From Carposina sasakii (lineage: Eukaryota > Arthropoda > Insecta > Lepidoptera > Carposinidae), in the NCBI GenBank assembly GCA_014607495.2, contig CP053163.1, forward strand, positions 7,358,716-7,422,715: DNA of 64,000 nt, in the 5' to 3' direction. The notes under the pieces were generated by a model that made no database searches, had not been told where the DNA came from, and saw nothing but the letters and a program-made list of their open reading frames with translations. A program made the translations under genes and the position numbers. Positions 32,541-45,451 of the stretch are shown here, one piece after another; the first letter of the stretch is position 1; every line of letters starts with the position of its first letter.

Positions 32541-34319
32541 TTTTAATTATATATTTTTAAAGTTAATATACCTACAACTACTAAGTAGGTTTAAATATGT
32601 TTGTTGTATGTGAGACCCTCTTTATTTTTTTTATTTGTTTTTAGTATTCGTTATTATAGCGGCAACAGAAATAAATCATTTGTGAAAAATTCAACTACCT
32701 AGCTATCGCGGTTCTTGAGATGCAGCCTGGTGACAGACAGACGGATAAACAGCCAAGTCTTTTTACCCTTCGAGTATGGAACCCTAGAAAAAATAGGGTA
32801 TACTGGATATCCATTTCTAAGGTGGATACCAAGTAACGTTTGTCACCTTTCCACATACATTACACATAGAGCTGTGTTCCGAAATATGGGAGAGCCAACA
32901 CAACTAGGATGACTCTAGGATAGATATGTACTTACATGACCAACCTTATTTACAAAATATGCTTAGTTAAAATATTCGTGTTTAGTATTAAACTGAGTCA
33001 GCCTAAAAATAACTTGTGACCATTCAAGTGTGACGTCAATCAAAAGGGTGAGTCTACTGTAGGGGTGGATTTAATAGAGATTTAAATGTCACGCATTTAC
33101 GTTACCTTAACGTATGCTTAAATCGTGAGCCATTAAATAGGAAATGTGCTTCTACGAAATAAAGCAGACCTACCTAATAAAAAGTAGTTATGAATTTTCA
33201 TGGTGGCATTAATTAATTTCAGGCCGAAATAGCTCTATGAAGGAGTTGTTTTTATACAATTAGTTTTATAATGCCACAGTTGCCTTAAGTTGAAGGTTTT
33301 ATTTGTATTACTTAGTTAGGTAACTTCTGACTTTTGATCGTAAAGTCATCGTCTCTTTCTCAGATATTAATAACATTTTAGATAATACGAGTATACCTAC
33401 TCGTTTACTGAGTCACGTTGCTCAGCCAATAGAACGAAACCGTGACTAGACACATTTTAATGTAAACATTTTAGTTTTACATCGTTCGCGTGCTAAAAAG
33501 AAATTAAGGGAGCTTTTAAAGTTATATATACATATTATTAATTACTGCAGTTTATGTAAGCCTGAAATTAGAACGGGTGTTTACTAGAAAGTTCAAAATT
33601 AGTCAACGTTATGACTGATATTACAGCTATGTAGAGTTTTCTTTCATTAAAATAAATGCTAAAATAAATTCACACTTAATAAAATTGTATGATTGCCTAG
33701 GTCTTATTTTGTGGATACAAGCAATGGATACATAAATACAAAAACTCTATTACTCGGGATCATAGTTTAAGTGAGAGTATCAAAATAACCTTAACATTAC
33801 AACCTACTTCCGAAAACAAATGAAATCCTTGGGAGTTTTAAAATATATTTTCTTTTACCCATTTTTTGCTAAAACGATCATGGGAATTTTTATTGAGCGT
33901 AAGCTTTGCTTACCCAAAGTCACGGACCCATAGACCAAAGACGTGAAAAGCGATAAGAATGGACACTTCACCGTAAGTGCATTGTACCTCAAGTGCATCC
34001 TAGACAAAGAGCACTCGAAATTTCGAGTGGTCAGCAGTTTTTGCGGAGGTGCGAAAAGGACGGATGATGATGGCACGCGCACTTCACAATTCCGTTGTTG
34101 AGAAGTTCCTTGTAATGCGGGGTTTGTTCTGCACTGAGAACTAAATTCAACTACACAGGTAAGTACTGGAACCGAAGCATTTATAATGTGATGTGAAAAG
34201 CTGTAAATGACGGATTAGGAACTATATGAACTGTCAGATCGGCATACTTTATCCGTGCAATTAATTATGTAGTTGTTCTAGCACTTGGTTGCAGATACGA
34301 TCATATAAATGCTAGAACA

Positions 34320-34455
34320 TACGGGCATTCCCTCAGGCGACAAGCTAGCAACTGAACACCGATTATTTATATCTATCCCTGCTATACTAAACGATGCTGT
34401 GGAGTCTTCTTTATGATCCTGCAGTTCTGGATACCACATTACTGAAACTCAGCCG
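34320..34455 (+). mobile_element. SINE-like retroposon copy 6
   Basis: CCCTCAGGCGACAAGCTAGC and CCTGCAGTTCTGGATACCAC mark the 3' two thirds of the family. Confidence 0.65.
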
Positions 34456-34540
34456 TATGGATACATATCCATCCGTCATCAATTTTTAGAACGTAGTCGA
34501 AACTTTTTGTGTAATAATGCTGATTATGTATATATGTATA

Positions 34541-34799
34541 CAGGGTATAACAAAAAGGGTATGTTAAGCGAAAACTACGTAAATAGCCCACTATAGAGAA
34601 CCTATTTCCAAAATTAGGGACACGAAATCACATGTTTATTTTTCAAAATTGTATGAACATTCCTGAGTAGTTTAAGAATTTTCCATACTATCTGGAAAAA
34701 AAAACATGTGATTTCGAGTCTGAAATTTTGTAAATAGGTTCCTTTTAGTGGGCTATTTACATATATTTTCGCTTAACATACCCCTTTTGTTACACTCTG
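34541..34799. mobile_element. 259-bp TA-target MITE with long inverted ends
   Basis: Left end CAGGGTATAACAAAAAGGGT, right end (reverse complement) CAGAGTGTAACAAAAGGGGT; homology continues about 75 bp inward on each side, including TATGTTAAGCG and AAATAGCCCACTA. Flanked by TA on both sides (34539-34540, 34800-34801), the Tc1/mariner-type target. Single ends of relatives lie at 23220, 39894, 60257 and 61490. Confidence 0.82.
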
Positions 34800-34924
34800 T
34801 ATATCTTTTACTCGTATGCTGCTCTGAGAGTGAAAAAAAAACGTATAATACCACAGCTGCTTCTCTTCCCGGGCATACTGTACAAATCAGTAGAGGGACA
34901 AGAGGGGTCTTGGTGTTTTGTAGG

Positions 34925-35078
34925 CGATGGGCTGACCACCTGTCACTACTAACTGAACTTTTACATGTCAACTATACCCTCAAAATTGGTTAGAAGTGGT
35001 ACCATGTGGTTCTATCGGCCCTTGGTGCTCTGCCTACCCTGTAAGGCATAAAGGCGTGATTATATATATGTATGTATA
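34925..35078 (+). mobile_element. LINE/SINE 3' end with ATGT tail, copy b
   Basis: Same family as 31240-31390 (GCGATGGGCTGACCACCTGT ... AAAGGCGTGATTATATATATG). Confidence 0.75.
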
Positions 35079-36788
35079 ATGCAAATTATTAAAATATTAC
35101 ACATTAATAATTTTATTGTGATACATAATCATCCGTAAAAAGTAACTAGGTATAATAAAAATGGCTCAAATCCCGTTGGCAACACCTTGATGGAAGGACA
35201 TTAGACACGCTAATGTAAGTTTTAGCGGTGATTAAATAACTTTTACCATTACCCACCTATCTCTATCCTGGCTAATATCTACAAGGCTGAAGAGGTAAAG
35301 TTTCCGAAACCTGACAGGAGCACGCGATATGATATTAAATACCTACGTTTTGTTACCTAGATAGAGTGCTCTATTATAAAACTTGCTTTTCTGATGTAGC
35401 TCGAAAAGTATAACGCACGTCTTTCTATAGGATTACATACCCTATATCTGCTAATAACTAATATTATAGGCGCGTATATCTAAGGTGTCTTAGCTTTATA
35501 AACATCTTTATATAATGCTGTGTGTAATATTAACCAATGGCTACTTTTTGTACATATACTATAGGTACCTACCATCAGTAAAATTAGCTGTTCTTAAAAT
35601 TACAATTTTTAATTATTATTGGTCTTTCATTAGCCGACACGTAGTCCCGGTGAACTGGTACTTAAAATAATAATATAAATGTTAAATTATACACAATTGT
35701 CAATACACGGGAAACTCCTATTTCCACAATGGTAGAATTGAGAAGTATTTATAATACTTTAAAACGATACCAATTGAAGCGTGACGTCACCATTTCCACG
35801 TGTAACTAAGGCTCTGAACTCTGAACGATATAAAATTAAACCAATACCGTTTTCAGTTTGCCTTTTTCAATTATTTCATTATATTTTGATTTATTTATCT
35901 TTTAAATGGTTTTACAAAAAAAAACTTAGTTACAATAACGAGGTTTGTGTGATAGTGCTACGCAGTTCACATCGTTGTCCCTTTCAATTATTTCAATATT
36001 ATTTCATTTTATTACTTTATTATGTTCACAGATAGGTAAATGTGAAAGTTTATTTATTTGTTACCTATACAGGCTTTATTAACGCGACCAATCTTTTTGA
36101 AATTGTGCATACCTACGTGTAGTTGAAAGTATATAAGGCTACAGTCCACGCGGAATAATTCGAATAATAAACAAGTTGACTATAAATTAACAACAATAAT
36201 TTATGTGACACTTTAGTTTTCTATGGTGAGATTGATGATAGACATTTCAGAGAAATTTAGAAAAGTGTCTGTACTTGTACAGTCTAAATAAACTATACAC
36301 CTTTTGAGTCTCAAATTTCATTGCTATATTCTATGTAGTGAAGATCCTATTTAGTAGAATTTCGCTCAGGGCTTTTCAATTTCGCTTTTCTAATGGTCAA
36401 ATAGGTATATGAAGGTTAAACTTGATGTTGTCTCAGAACTAATTTTAGAAAAATTTTATCATCAAAGCGTAGTCCCATGCAAACTTTGCTCCCTCTTTCA
36501 CCCTCTGAGGTGAACCACCCTCAGAAAATCCCTTCTTATCGAATGCCTACTATGCCTATACAAAGAACACACCCTCCAAGTTACAGGTCGTTGGTCCTTC
36601 GCCAGTAGATCAGGACAACTTATTTTATGAAATATAGTTAAAAAAATTACTGCCGCTTCTAACTAACTCCTTATAAGCGCTTCCTTACCCCCGAAAACGG
36701 AGTTGGATCTGTCACATCGATACACGTGTAACACTCGCCGCCCACGTGCGACCTCCGTCCCGGTTCCATACGGAGCCCCCTGCTGGCG

Positions 36789-37050
36789 GCTCGGAATATC
36801 TGATACAATGTCTAAATAATAAACCCTTGGAGGCTGCACGCGCAAGCTACAGGATGACTTGAATCCCTAAAAGGTGTATAAATGAAAATAATCTGCTGTT
36901 CCATACAAACTTGCATACCCACTGGACTAAAATGTATGGAACAGCTCGGAATATCTGATTCAATGTCTAGATAATAAGCCCATGGAGGCTGCACGCGCAA
37001 GCTACAGGATGACATGAATCCCTAAAAGATGTATGAATGAAAAGTTGTTT
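36789..37050. repeat. Two-unit tandem duplication with internal hairpin
   Basis: GCTCGGAATATCTGAT recurs at 36789 and 36944 (period 155), followed in both by GGCTGCACGCGCAAGCTAC and AGGATGAC.TGAATCCCTA. The end of unit 1 carries perfect 13-bp arms GCTGTTCCATACA (36895-36907) and TGTATGGAACAGC (36933-36945). Confidence 0.75.
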
Positions 37051-37140
37051 ATTTTACCTACCTAGTCTCGTGTCAAAAATCTGTTAAATATTATGAAAAT
37101 ACCTTATGTAATTTTAAATTATTCAACTATCCTGTACTAT

Positions 37141-37605
37141 GCTGATGCGGGGCTTCACAAAAATACATCAGCCGCACCTCCTTTCGTCCATGTTGCAAGA
37201 GTAGAATAAGGAACTCGGGGCCGTACCCAGTGTTGCCAATCCACATCCAATGTTACCCCAAGATTTTTGAATTTTACCCCTAAAACCACTAAATTTCAAC
37301 TTTAACTCATGAGCTGGGGGGGGCTAGGATTGCGTCCGTTTCATAGTATGCAGTGATATAAAAAATGTGGTCATACACATAGTAATTAGCGTCATCACCA
37401 TCGGAACTACTCTATGAAACAGACAATACACGTTGAATCGTTGTACCCCTAAAATAAACCCTAAAAAAATTCTGCCCCTATAAGTCCCCCCAGTTATCTT
37501 TTTTCTCCCTAAATTTAGGGGGAAAACCCCTAAGTTGTCACCACTGGGCGTACCCTCAAGCGATAAGCTAGCAATCTGTTACTGATCTTTTACTTCTGTC
37601 CTCAG
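37141..37605 (+). mobile_element. SINE-like retroposon copy 7, split by a hAT MITE
   Basis: Family 5' part (GCTGATGCGGGGCTTCAC ... GGAACTCGGGG) ends at 37227 and resumes at 37547 with CCCTCAAGCGATAAGCTAGC. The interruption is the 319-bp MITE below. Confidence 0.8.
37228..37546. mobile_element. hAT-type MITE, 319 bp, nested in a SINE-like copy
   Basis: Ends CAGTGTTGCCAA and CAGTGGTGACAACTT (reverse complement of the right end). Flanking 8-mers GCCGTACC (37220-37227) and GGCGTACC (37547-37554) match at 7 of 8, a hAT-length duplication. Inner subterminal parts are rich in CCCCTAAA/TTTAGGGG. A sister copy in opposite orientation is at 62747-63053. Confidence 0.85.
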
Positions 37606-38055
37606 GATCTGCTTCTATGCAAGTTTATATCTATGTATTCAGTAAATAAACGAATCAGCCTTATCGTTTAGCTCGTTTTTTGCAATTGTTTCTGAAATAC
37701 CAACAATTCATTCATTCATTGATTGAAGTGCGAATGTAAGTTGGTAATCTCACCGCTACCTATATAACATTTTATCATAAGATTTAACTTCATAAACGGC
37801 AACCGCAATTCCTCCAACTCAAAAATCATTTGTTTTTATATTATGCCATCTGTCAACAAGCACGCGTATTGCATTCATCCTGTATCATACTTTCGTCATT
37901 GATATCTCAGACGGTTTGTAAAATTGACCTATATAGCTCGTGTCGCCAATTTTCTATTGGACTAAATAAAACTACATTTTGCCCTTTAATATAAAACCGC
38001 CCACATTTAAAATTAGATAAATACCATGGTAGATACTTGTCTACTCTATGTGAAA

Positions 38056-38180
38056 GATCCTACAGCAACGTTTCGCAGAGGGGCCAAACGTAACTAATCA
38101 AAGACAAGTTTATAGCTCATCGCTGAAGGAATGCCCCTGATTTTCTTAGTCGACTCTTATGAAATGCAACTGACGTGTGT
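38056..38180 (-). mobile_element. SINE-like retroposon copy 8
   Basis: ATCCTACAGCAACGTTTCGC, TATAGCTCATCGCTGAAGGA and TAGTCGACTCTTATGAAATG in reverse family order. Confidence 0.65.
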
Positions 38181-38809
38181 TATCAATAAGTTTAACTACG
38201 GGAAATCAACAAAATAATAGTATCATGTAGGCTTGTTAGCCTATTTCGTATCGACGTAGTACTAATTATATATTTAATTAATAAACCATAACCTAATGTG
38301 CTTGACCTTGTAGCTTGTCAACTCATACACGAGTGTTTCAGCGAAAGTGTACAATCTCCATTATACTACGTTATTAAATTATAATTTGGAAACCCAACTG
38401 CGTAACTAAATGGAAGGAGTGGAAGGAGCTACATAATCGAAGTCGAGAGACGCGAATACCAATATGAAATCCCTTTTACTCGCAGTAACATATTTTCCTT
38501 GTTTACAAAAGCGTGTAACTAAATATAACTGGATAATCTATTTTCGTATCGGGCACAGAAAATAGGGGTCGTTAGAGATCGTCGCGTGTAAGGGAAGGCT
38601 TAACAACGACTGGCTTGTTAAATCAGTATTAGAACGTGTAGCTACCCAAATAACAAAAGTTGGTTGTATAAGAAGACTATAGATTGTTTTGGGCTTACTG
38701 ACAGGTGATTCTATAGATAGTATTATTGGCCAAATAAGGTTAATACGTCCATAGAAAATGGCGTATTTATTGCTCCATTTTGTTCTGAAACTAAATTTGG
38801 TAGCCTAAA

Positions 38810-39005
38810 ATGGGGTAGCCACAGCTGCAGAACTATAAAGGATATATATACTTCAGTGTGGCATCTCCCACAAACATGTTTACAAAACGGGGACAGATGT
38901 GAATGACAAGTTGCTAGCTTATCGCCTGAGTGTTCCTTAGTTGACTCTTACGACATGCACGGAAGGAGATGCAGCTGATGTATTTTAGTGAAGCCCCGCA
39001 TCAGC
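38810..39005 (-). mobile_element. SINE-like retroposon copy 9 (nearly full)
   Basis: Runs from AAATGGGGTAGCCACAGCTG to TTTTAGTGAAGCCCCGCATC; contains TTGCTAGCTTATCGCCTGAG and ACGACATGCACGGAAGGAG. With copy 4 it gives both ends of the family. Confidence 0.75.
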
Positions 39006-39893
39006 ACAGGACAGCTAGGTATATTAGTATGTTATAATGTTATAAGAGAGTGTTAGTTGGTTAAAGGAGCTTATCTGGGGAACTACTAGTCGAAATTGAT
39101 AAATTGTTGATGAAGTCGCGGGCATATAGGTATACTAATAAGCACTATTTTGATACTCTTCCGTTACTCAGTTTTTGACTAACTACTGACTAGACGTTGA
39201 AACCGAAAGCCGAAGCGTATGGTGCACAATGTAGAGTAACAAAGAGTAGGTACCCAAAATTACAACAGGAAGGGCAAAAAACTGAATTTCTAGAATTCTA
39301 CATGTTACGCGGACGTCGGCAGCGGACAGTTTTTATTATCATAAAATGTATTGGCAATCTCAATCACTTCCTACCCTTAGGGAAATAGTTGTAATAGAGT
39401 TAATATCATAGCCATTGTCATGTAGATAATTATTCAAACATAAAGTATGTTGTATAAAGTTTCCGATATTTTATTTGATTGTGAATGAGCACGCGTTTGA
39501 ACCCAATCTGACCTTATGATCATGCAGATGTTGCTATGGTTGCCATTCATGCATTTTAATGGTTACCTATTTTAATTTTTCTCTTTTTATTTTTAACTAG
39601 GGACAATCACATTACAATCGCTTTATTTTGATTCTGCAATTAATTTAAATCTATGGCCTTTCCTCTTACATATGAGTCTCTACATATAAAGTGCATAATC
39701 ACGTTCGAAGAGGCTGTGCCATGGCTGGGCACACTTAAGTATACAAATTATAAGTACAACCATCTTTCACCGATTAGCCTATTAAGTCGCACGTGATAAG
39801 GGGTGAGTCTACCCCCGCTTTTCGGTCACATTTATAGAATGTTAAAATATTATTAGGAAATGGCTATTATAACATAATACTAATATACGAGTA

Positions 39894-40062
39894 CATGGTG
39901 TAACAGAAAGGGTATATTAAGCGAAAAGCTATGTAAATAGACCATTATAGAGAACCTATTTCCAAAATTTGAGACTTGAAATCACATGTTTATTTTTCAA
40001 AATTGTATGAAAATTCTTAAGTTGATTAGAAATTCTCCATACTAGCTGCAAAATTTAACACT
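39894..40062 (+). mobile_element. MITE left half (CAGGGTGTAAC family)
   Basis: CATGGTGTAACAGAAAGGGT then TAAGCGAAAAGCTATG and GAGAACCTATTTCC, colinear with the left half of the 34541 MITE; the right end is missing. Confidence 0.65.
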
Positions 40063-40089
40063 AAGAAATGAATATAAGATTCTTATTAG

Positions 40090-40345
40090 AAACTAGTGGA
40101 CGCCCGCGACTCCGTCCGCATGGACTACAGAAAAAAACAAAATGTCGAAATTATTAATTATCCGGGATAAAAACATTTTCCCGGGATAAAAAGTAACCTA
40201 TATGTTAAGTGGGACCTGTCACAATATATTCTTGAAAACTGCATCGAAATCGGTTCAGCCGCTCCTGAGATTAGCGTGCACAAACGCACAGACAAACCGA
40301 CAAACAGACAAAAATTACAAAAATTATTATTTTGGGTACTATTGC
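40090..40345 (+). mobile_element. TAGTGGACGCCCGCGAC-family repeat (longest copy)
   Basis: Starts ACTAGTGGACGCCCGCGACT and continues through CGGGATAAAAAGTAACCTAT, AAATCGGTTCAGCCGCTCC and CACAGACAAACCGACAAACA. This is the most complete copy here. Confidence 0.65.
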
Positions 40346-41969
40346 GTTGATAAAGGTCTCCTATAATTATTTTTTCTCATATATCTTCCATGTACAGACA
40401 GCGTTCCGTTACATTTTTATTATATGTATAGATAACTATGTACCTACCAGACAGGTAATGATAAGATTGTCGATATCATCTGTATTCGCAAAATCTATAA
40501 TTGTGTGCAATCATGACAAACATAATATCTAATATGCGTTATGTTTTAAGATTGCTTTCCTTGCAACTTCCATTACTGACACTCCATGGTCACTCCAGGG
40601 TTAAATAAATAAATAAGTTAAGTACCTAGTAGTTAATATTAACCATTTTTTGGCCTCGTGAAGGTGCTACTCGTTATATATTACATAAACTCTAGAGGTT
40701 TTTAATATATCTATGATAGTGATAATGAACTGCATTGTATCAAGTGTAATGAACAAAATAAATGAAAAAAAAAACACGTTTCTGGCTATAACGAAAACTA
40801 TTCCTCAAAACCTTTTTTTAATGTCTGCGCAGTATGAGCCATACACAGCCTCCCATAGCCTAACCATCATCCGCGAAACCACGACCATATTTTCTATGAA
40901 CAAGCGTTGTTGGAGCGCCTCCTCCATTTTTTTTATTCACGGCTAGGTCCGTCTAGCAATGTCCCGGCTAATGAGCCTGAGCGGTATAACAGGTGTCACA
41001 CAGGAAGCGGGCAGTTAGCGGCATCTGCAGGGACGCGGATGAAGTGCCTAAGAAATGCACGCCCTACTTACCGCCTGACATGTAGGGGCCCTAGTGTAAA
41101 ATTACCAGGCAGTTCACTTTACGCTGAAAAGTGTCTCGTGTTCATAACACGACTACTGACTAGGTACGTACATACATGATCTTAGTCTGAATGCTTAGGC
41201 GAAAGGAATAAGATAGTGATAGTAGGTACATAAGGTTATTTAAACATATTGCATGGGTAGACAGACAGACAGACTTTTGCCAAAAGTATGTTTACATGTA
41301 GGTGTATTTAATTAACAAACCAAATGTGTAATTTAGTTATGCAACAATCGCCACATGGCTACATAGCTATTATAAGAAAGCTGCACTGTCAATTCTGATT
41401 CTTCTTCTTCAGCCTTTCTGATTAGAAGATTAGTATATCTATTCCAAGAGAGCTCAAAGCAACATTTAGGATAAGTAGGTATATTAATAATCTTTTTATC
41501 ACAACTTGCTATTTATCCTTACATACCTTTAAAATAATGTACTTGTGAATTTAAAAGTTCAAATTGGCTTCTAGTTCAAAAAACTACATGTAAATCGGCC
41601 GAACAAAAGAGCCGTGTGTATCACTAGGCTATAATTACTCGAATCCTGGAACTTCTTAAAAAATAATTACACATATCTCGTATATATTATTTGTCTTATC
41701 TATGCGACTCTTTGCCATTCCTATTAGAGTTTTATCTGTGTCTCTTGTTAGTCTATAATGGTTTTATATCTGAGGCCAAGCATTGAAACATTTCCAGCAT
41801 CTAATTATTATTTCCTCAATAACTCGAAAATTTTCGGATTTTGTAAGACTAATAAGAATATCAATTCTATTTTAAAGATACTCGATATTCGTTATCCTGT
41901 TTTACACGCCATGTTTGTAAGAATATTATGAAATGAACCCTCAATTACTTTATTTTTTCATTATTCAAC

Positions 41970-42150
41970 TTGTAGACGCCCGCAATTCTGTCCGTGTAGA
42001 CTACAGTGTTTCAGAGCCTATTCGCTACAAATAAACAAAAAATACACAAAATGTTATGTCATGTCCATCACAATAATTATATTCCCGAAAACTGCATCCA
42101 AATCGGTTAAACCGTTTCTGAGATTAGCATGCACAGCGATCACTTACAGT
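41970..42150 (+). mobile_element. TAGTGGACGCCCGCGAC-family repeat (diverged)
   Basis: TGTAGACGCCCGCAATTCTG, TCCGTGTAGACTACAG, AAATCGGTTAAACCGTTTCT and AGATTAGCATGCACAGCGAT align with 40090-40345. Confidence 0.6.
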
Positions 42151-42689
42151 TTTATTAATAGAATAGAATAGAAGATAAACATAAATTAATATAGTAAATC
42201 CTTAGGAATCTGTTGTGATACAAAATATTAATATGAACAAGTAGTATAAGTACCTTATACTCGTAAGTAAGTCAATTTATTAATATCCGTATGCATTTAA
42301 TTTTAGAAAATACAGGTACAATTTTGTAAATTTAATACCGCCAAAACCGAAGTAGATTGGTTATTTATGGGAAATAGCTGTTTCTCATTTCCGGGCAATG
42401 ATTGTCCTCTTTTTAGTTACTTAAATAGAATCTCGAATCTATTTTTAGTATCAAGATATGAATAACCGGTCTGAAGCCTGTATTGAACTTACTTTTTTTT
42501 ACAAACGGAAGCAAAATGCATGCTACTTATCGATTAATAAATCGGGTACTACGAGTATGTAGCAATGTCCCGGGTATATTGTCGAATCGGGCATATTAGG
42601 TGCTTAGGCATTTTGAATGCTCTTGAGACAAGAAATTGCGTTGAATTAAGTTGTTAATTGAATACATAGGTACATACATATACATACGT

Positions 42690-42770
42690 ATGTGTTCCCG
42701 AAAAGGGGTAGCCAGAATTGCAGTATAAGGAACGACATCCTACAGCCACGTTTAGCATAGTTTAATTTAA
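42690..42770 (-). mobile_element. SINE-like retroposon copy 10 (3' end)
   Basis: GTGTTCCCGAAAAGGGGTAG and CCTACAGCCACGTTTAGCAT. It is preceded by alternating ATAC/GTAT repeats, i.e. a tetranucleotide 3' tail in the family's own orientation. Confidence 0.65.
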
Positions 42771-43344
42771 CAGTAGATTAATTCCTATAACTTAAGCGAG
42801 CATAGTGGTAAAGGCCAAATGATATTCCGGTGTCTCTAGCGCTTTACGCTAATTCAAAGATCAAGTCGATAAAATGACGGTCAACAGTTCAACAGATAGT
42901 GGAGTTTAAAATGCCTAGACAGAATGAATATGAGAGATTTTACAATTTGCTCTCGACATCGATAAAAGTTAAATTCATATGGCGTGATGGAAATAAGATG
43001 TGTGTTAATGCTTCTGGCAGGTTTGCCGGAAAGAGAGCCATTAGCGGACGGCAGCAGCTTCCGACCGCATTCAATCTGTGCGCGCGCAGGAGATGTCGTG
43101 ACGGGAAGCGTCGTGGGTAGAGGAGGCTGTAGACTGGGGATGTAAATTCAATAAAATTATACAATTTAAAAATGGCTGAGTACAATAAAAATAAATAAAA
43201 AGAGTGTGTTGTGCTTTCGCTTATGATTGTTAACGCCCGCGCCAGCATGTGGGTACTTCATACATCCTCTTTGACCGTACTATGCTTGAAGCCATTTTTC
43301 TTCGTTTATTTTAAATTTAAAAATGTCTGAATTGGTTCTGCACA

Positions 43345-43500
43345 AGTAGCATGTCCTGCACGATATGATAAACCGATTTATCGAAATTTAGCCTATAAAA
43401 TTACGATAAATATAGCCGCCATGCTGAATTTTGTATAGAGACAATACGATATCGTATAATACGATATCCACGATGCGTGGTCATGGTCATGCTAGGGGAG
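43345..43500 (+). repeat. Shared repeat, copy 1 (partner at 53412)
   Basis: CAAGTAGCATGTCCTGCACG, GATAAACCGATTTATCG, ATTTTGTATAGAGACAATAC and CACGATGCGTGGTCATG are shared with 53412-53575. This copy carries an extra ATACGATATCGTATAATACG insertion. Class unknown. Confidence 0.7.
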
Positions 43501-44285
43501 CTGACTTTTAATTTGTATTTCTATTTTCCTCATGTGTTATAATTTTTCATTGCATTAATAAACATTACCTCAACCAAACCAATTCATTTAATCGAATATT
43601 AACAGTGCAGTACAGGCGTTTCCAATGATCGTAACATGAATTTGAGAACCATAATCATCTTGTACTGCGGCTCATCGTTTGTAGATTTGTTTAATAGTTT
43701 ATAATTTGTATTACAACTCGAAAATAGTGTAAATTTTACCCATGTCTTGCTGCTGCCTGCAATCCCCATGTAACATTGTGTTGCATCAAACTTTTTCGTG
43801 ATAACCCCAGTATCGGTTGGACTGGACTAACGAACGGGTTAAAGGAAGGTTTACTCATGTTAGCTGGGACAGTCTGCAGTCTACTCACACCATGGGTTTT
43901 TGCCGGCCCCGGTGTCTACTGACAAATCACGTCGCCAGCGGAGCTTCCGCGGGTTTTTGTGTCCCGCTGAGAGGCCCTGGTCTTTCCATCGGTGACTTCC
44001 ATTCGACTGAACTCGTTATTTTTCACTAGTGCCGAAGGAAAGCGGCTAGTAGTATAGAACAGATTCCGATCAATCCATTTTTCCGTTTTATTTGTTTACA
44101 AATTCAAAAAACGCCTGCTACTGATTACTCCTTGCCAACTAGATAAATGATTTTTTATTGCGACACAATGTTTTATACAAAGGCGAGCGTAATATCTTCA
44201 TTGGCATTCTCTACCAGCTAGCCTGGTTACTTAAGTATATGAATATAATTTCTCGGCAGCATGAACAGATTATTATAAATGAATA

Positions 44286-44632
44286 TTGAGATGGATATGT
44301 GGAGTTACAAGAATGGATAAAATAATAAATGAGTATATAAGAGGAAGTCTGAAAGTTGCGCCGATCACAGACAAGTTACGAAGTAACCGTCTGTCTTGGT
44401 ACGGGCATGTAAAGCGACGGGATGAAAGGCATATTTTACAGAGAGCGTTGTGCATGAATGTGGATGGATATAAAGGAAGAGGTAGACCAAAGAAATGTTG
44501 GACGGACTTTGTGAGAGAGGATATGCGTGTACTGGGAGTGAGTAATGAGATGACGGATAATTGGGATGAATGGAAGAAAAGTACATATTGCGCCGACCCC
44601 AAATAAATGGGAACAGGGCAGGAAGATGATGA
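44286..44632 (+). pseudogene. 5'-truncated RTE-type LINE
   Basis: Open for 106 codons: RWICGVTRMDKIINEYIRGS, LSWYGHVKRRDERHI, GRGRPKKCWTDFV and a C-terminal YCADPK before TAA, the conserved end of RTE-clade reverse transcriptases. The tail GGGAACAGGGCAGGAAGATG is followed by ATGATAAG. The frame is intact, but RT and endonuclease domains are absent, so it is an insertion remnant, not a gene. Confidence 0.85.
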
Positions 44633-45451
44633 TAAGAAACTACTTATATCCCGGACGTTTTTTTTAATTATAAATAAGTATGTTTCTATAAGCCTATGAT
44701 AACATACAGACAAACGTAGCAACATAAGCCAAATTCCGTATACTCGTGTACAATTTTTAGTAGCTCTCGTTGATGTCTTTTTGTAGATTTATAGGATGCT
44801 GTGAAATGTTTTGGTTAATACATCGATGGATCTTGTAAGTTACCTACCGACGATGCTAATTTCTTCTTTCTACTAAGAACTAAAGGAATTAATATCTGTT
44901 CACATTTTCTAATGAATTTCTTCGACAACCTCCCTTTATACGAGTTAGAAAACTTTATGTTTCGATCTGCCTTTTTAAAATACTGATACATTTTCATCTA
45001 ATCTTAGGATGAAACACGTCAAGCCCTGCATAACACTAACTGATATATCCAACATACAAGTTATCCAGGTATAAAGCCGTAAACTTATACAAGCATACGC
45101 AGTAACATAGTAGCGGATAGAGGCACCGTTGTGGCCCATATCCCGGCAATTTCTAACGGGTCCTGTCTAGGCTTCCTAGAGTGCCTAGGACATCCGTCTG
45201 CGGCTGTGGCACCTAACATTTTTTAAGTTATATCTCTGTATATGCGACGTATATATGTCGGTGGGCGTTCTGTAATATACTTACTAGTGGACAATGCATG
45301 ATATGACTATAAAACTCTACAGGAAAAAAAACGTAGATTGTAGTTTTGGATACGGATATTTCACCGTATTATTCTATTTATCTTTTTAACATTATAGTCC
45401 AATCAATGGGGGGTTAGACCCCAACCAAAATTCCTCCGTTCCTAATATTTA

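Noticed and set aside
41256..41272. ACAGACAGACAGAC microsatellite
   Set aside because: Short simple repeat of no special note; similar ATAC/ATGT runs occur at 10556 and 52020.
42899..43120. 73-codon frame MEFKMPRQNEYERF...
   Set aside because: Looked for an EFL1 or other host exon, but no conserved motif or clear splice sites.
43817..44029. 70-codon frame in a GC-richer patch
   Set aside because: No family motif or splice context; left unannotated.
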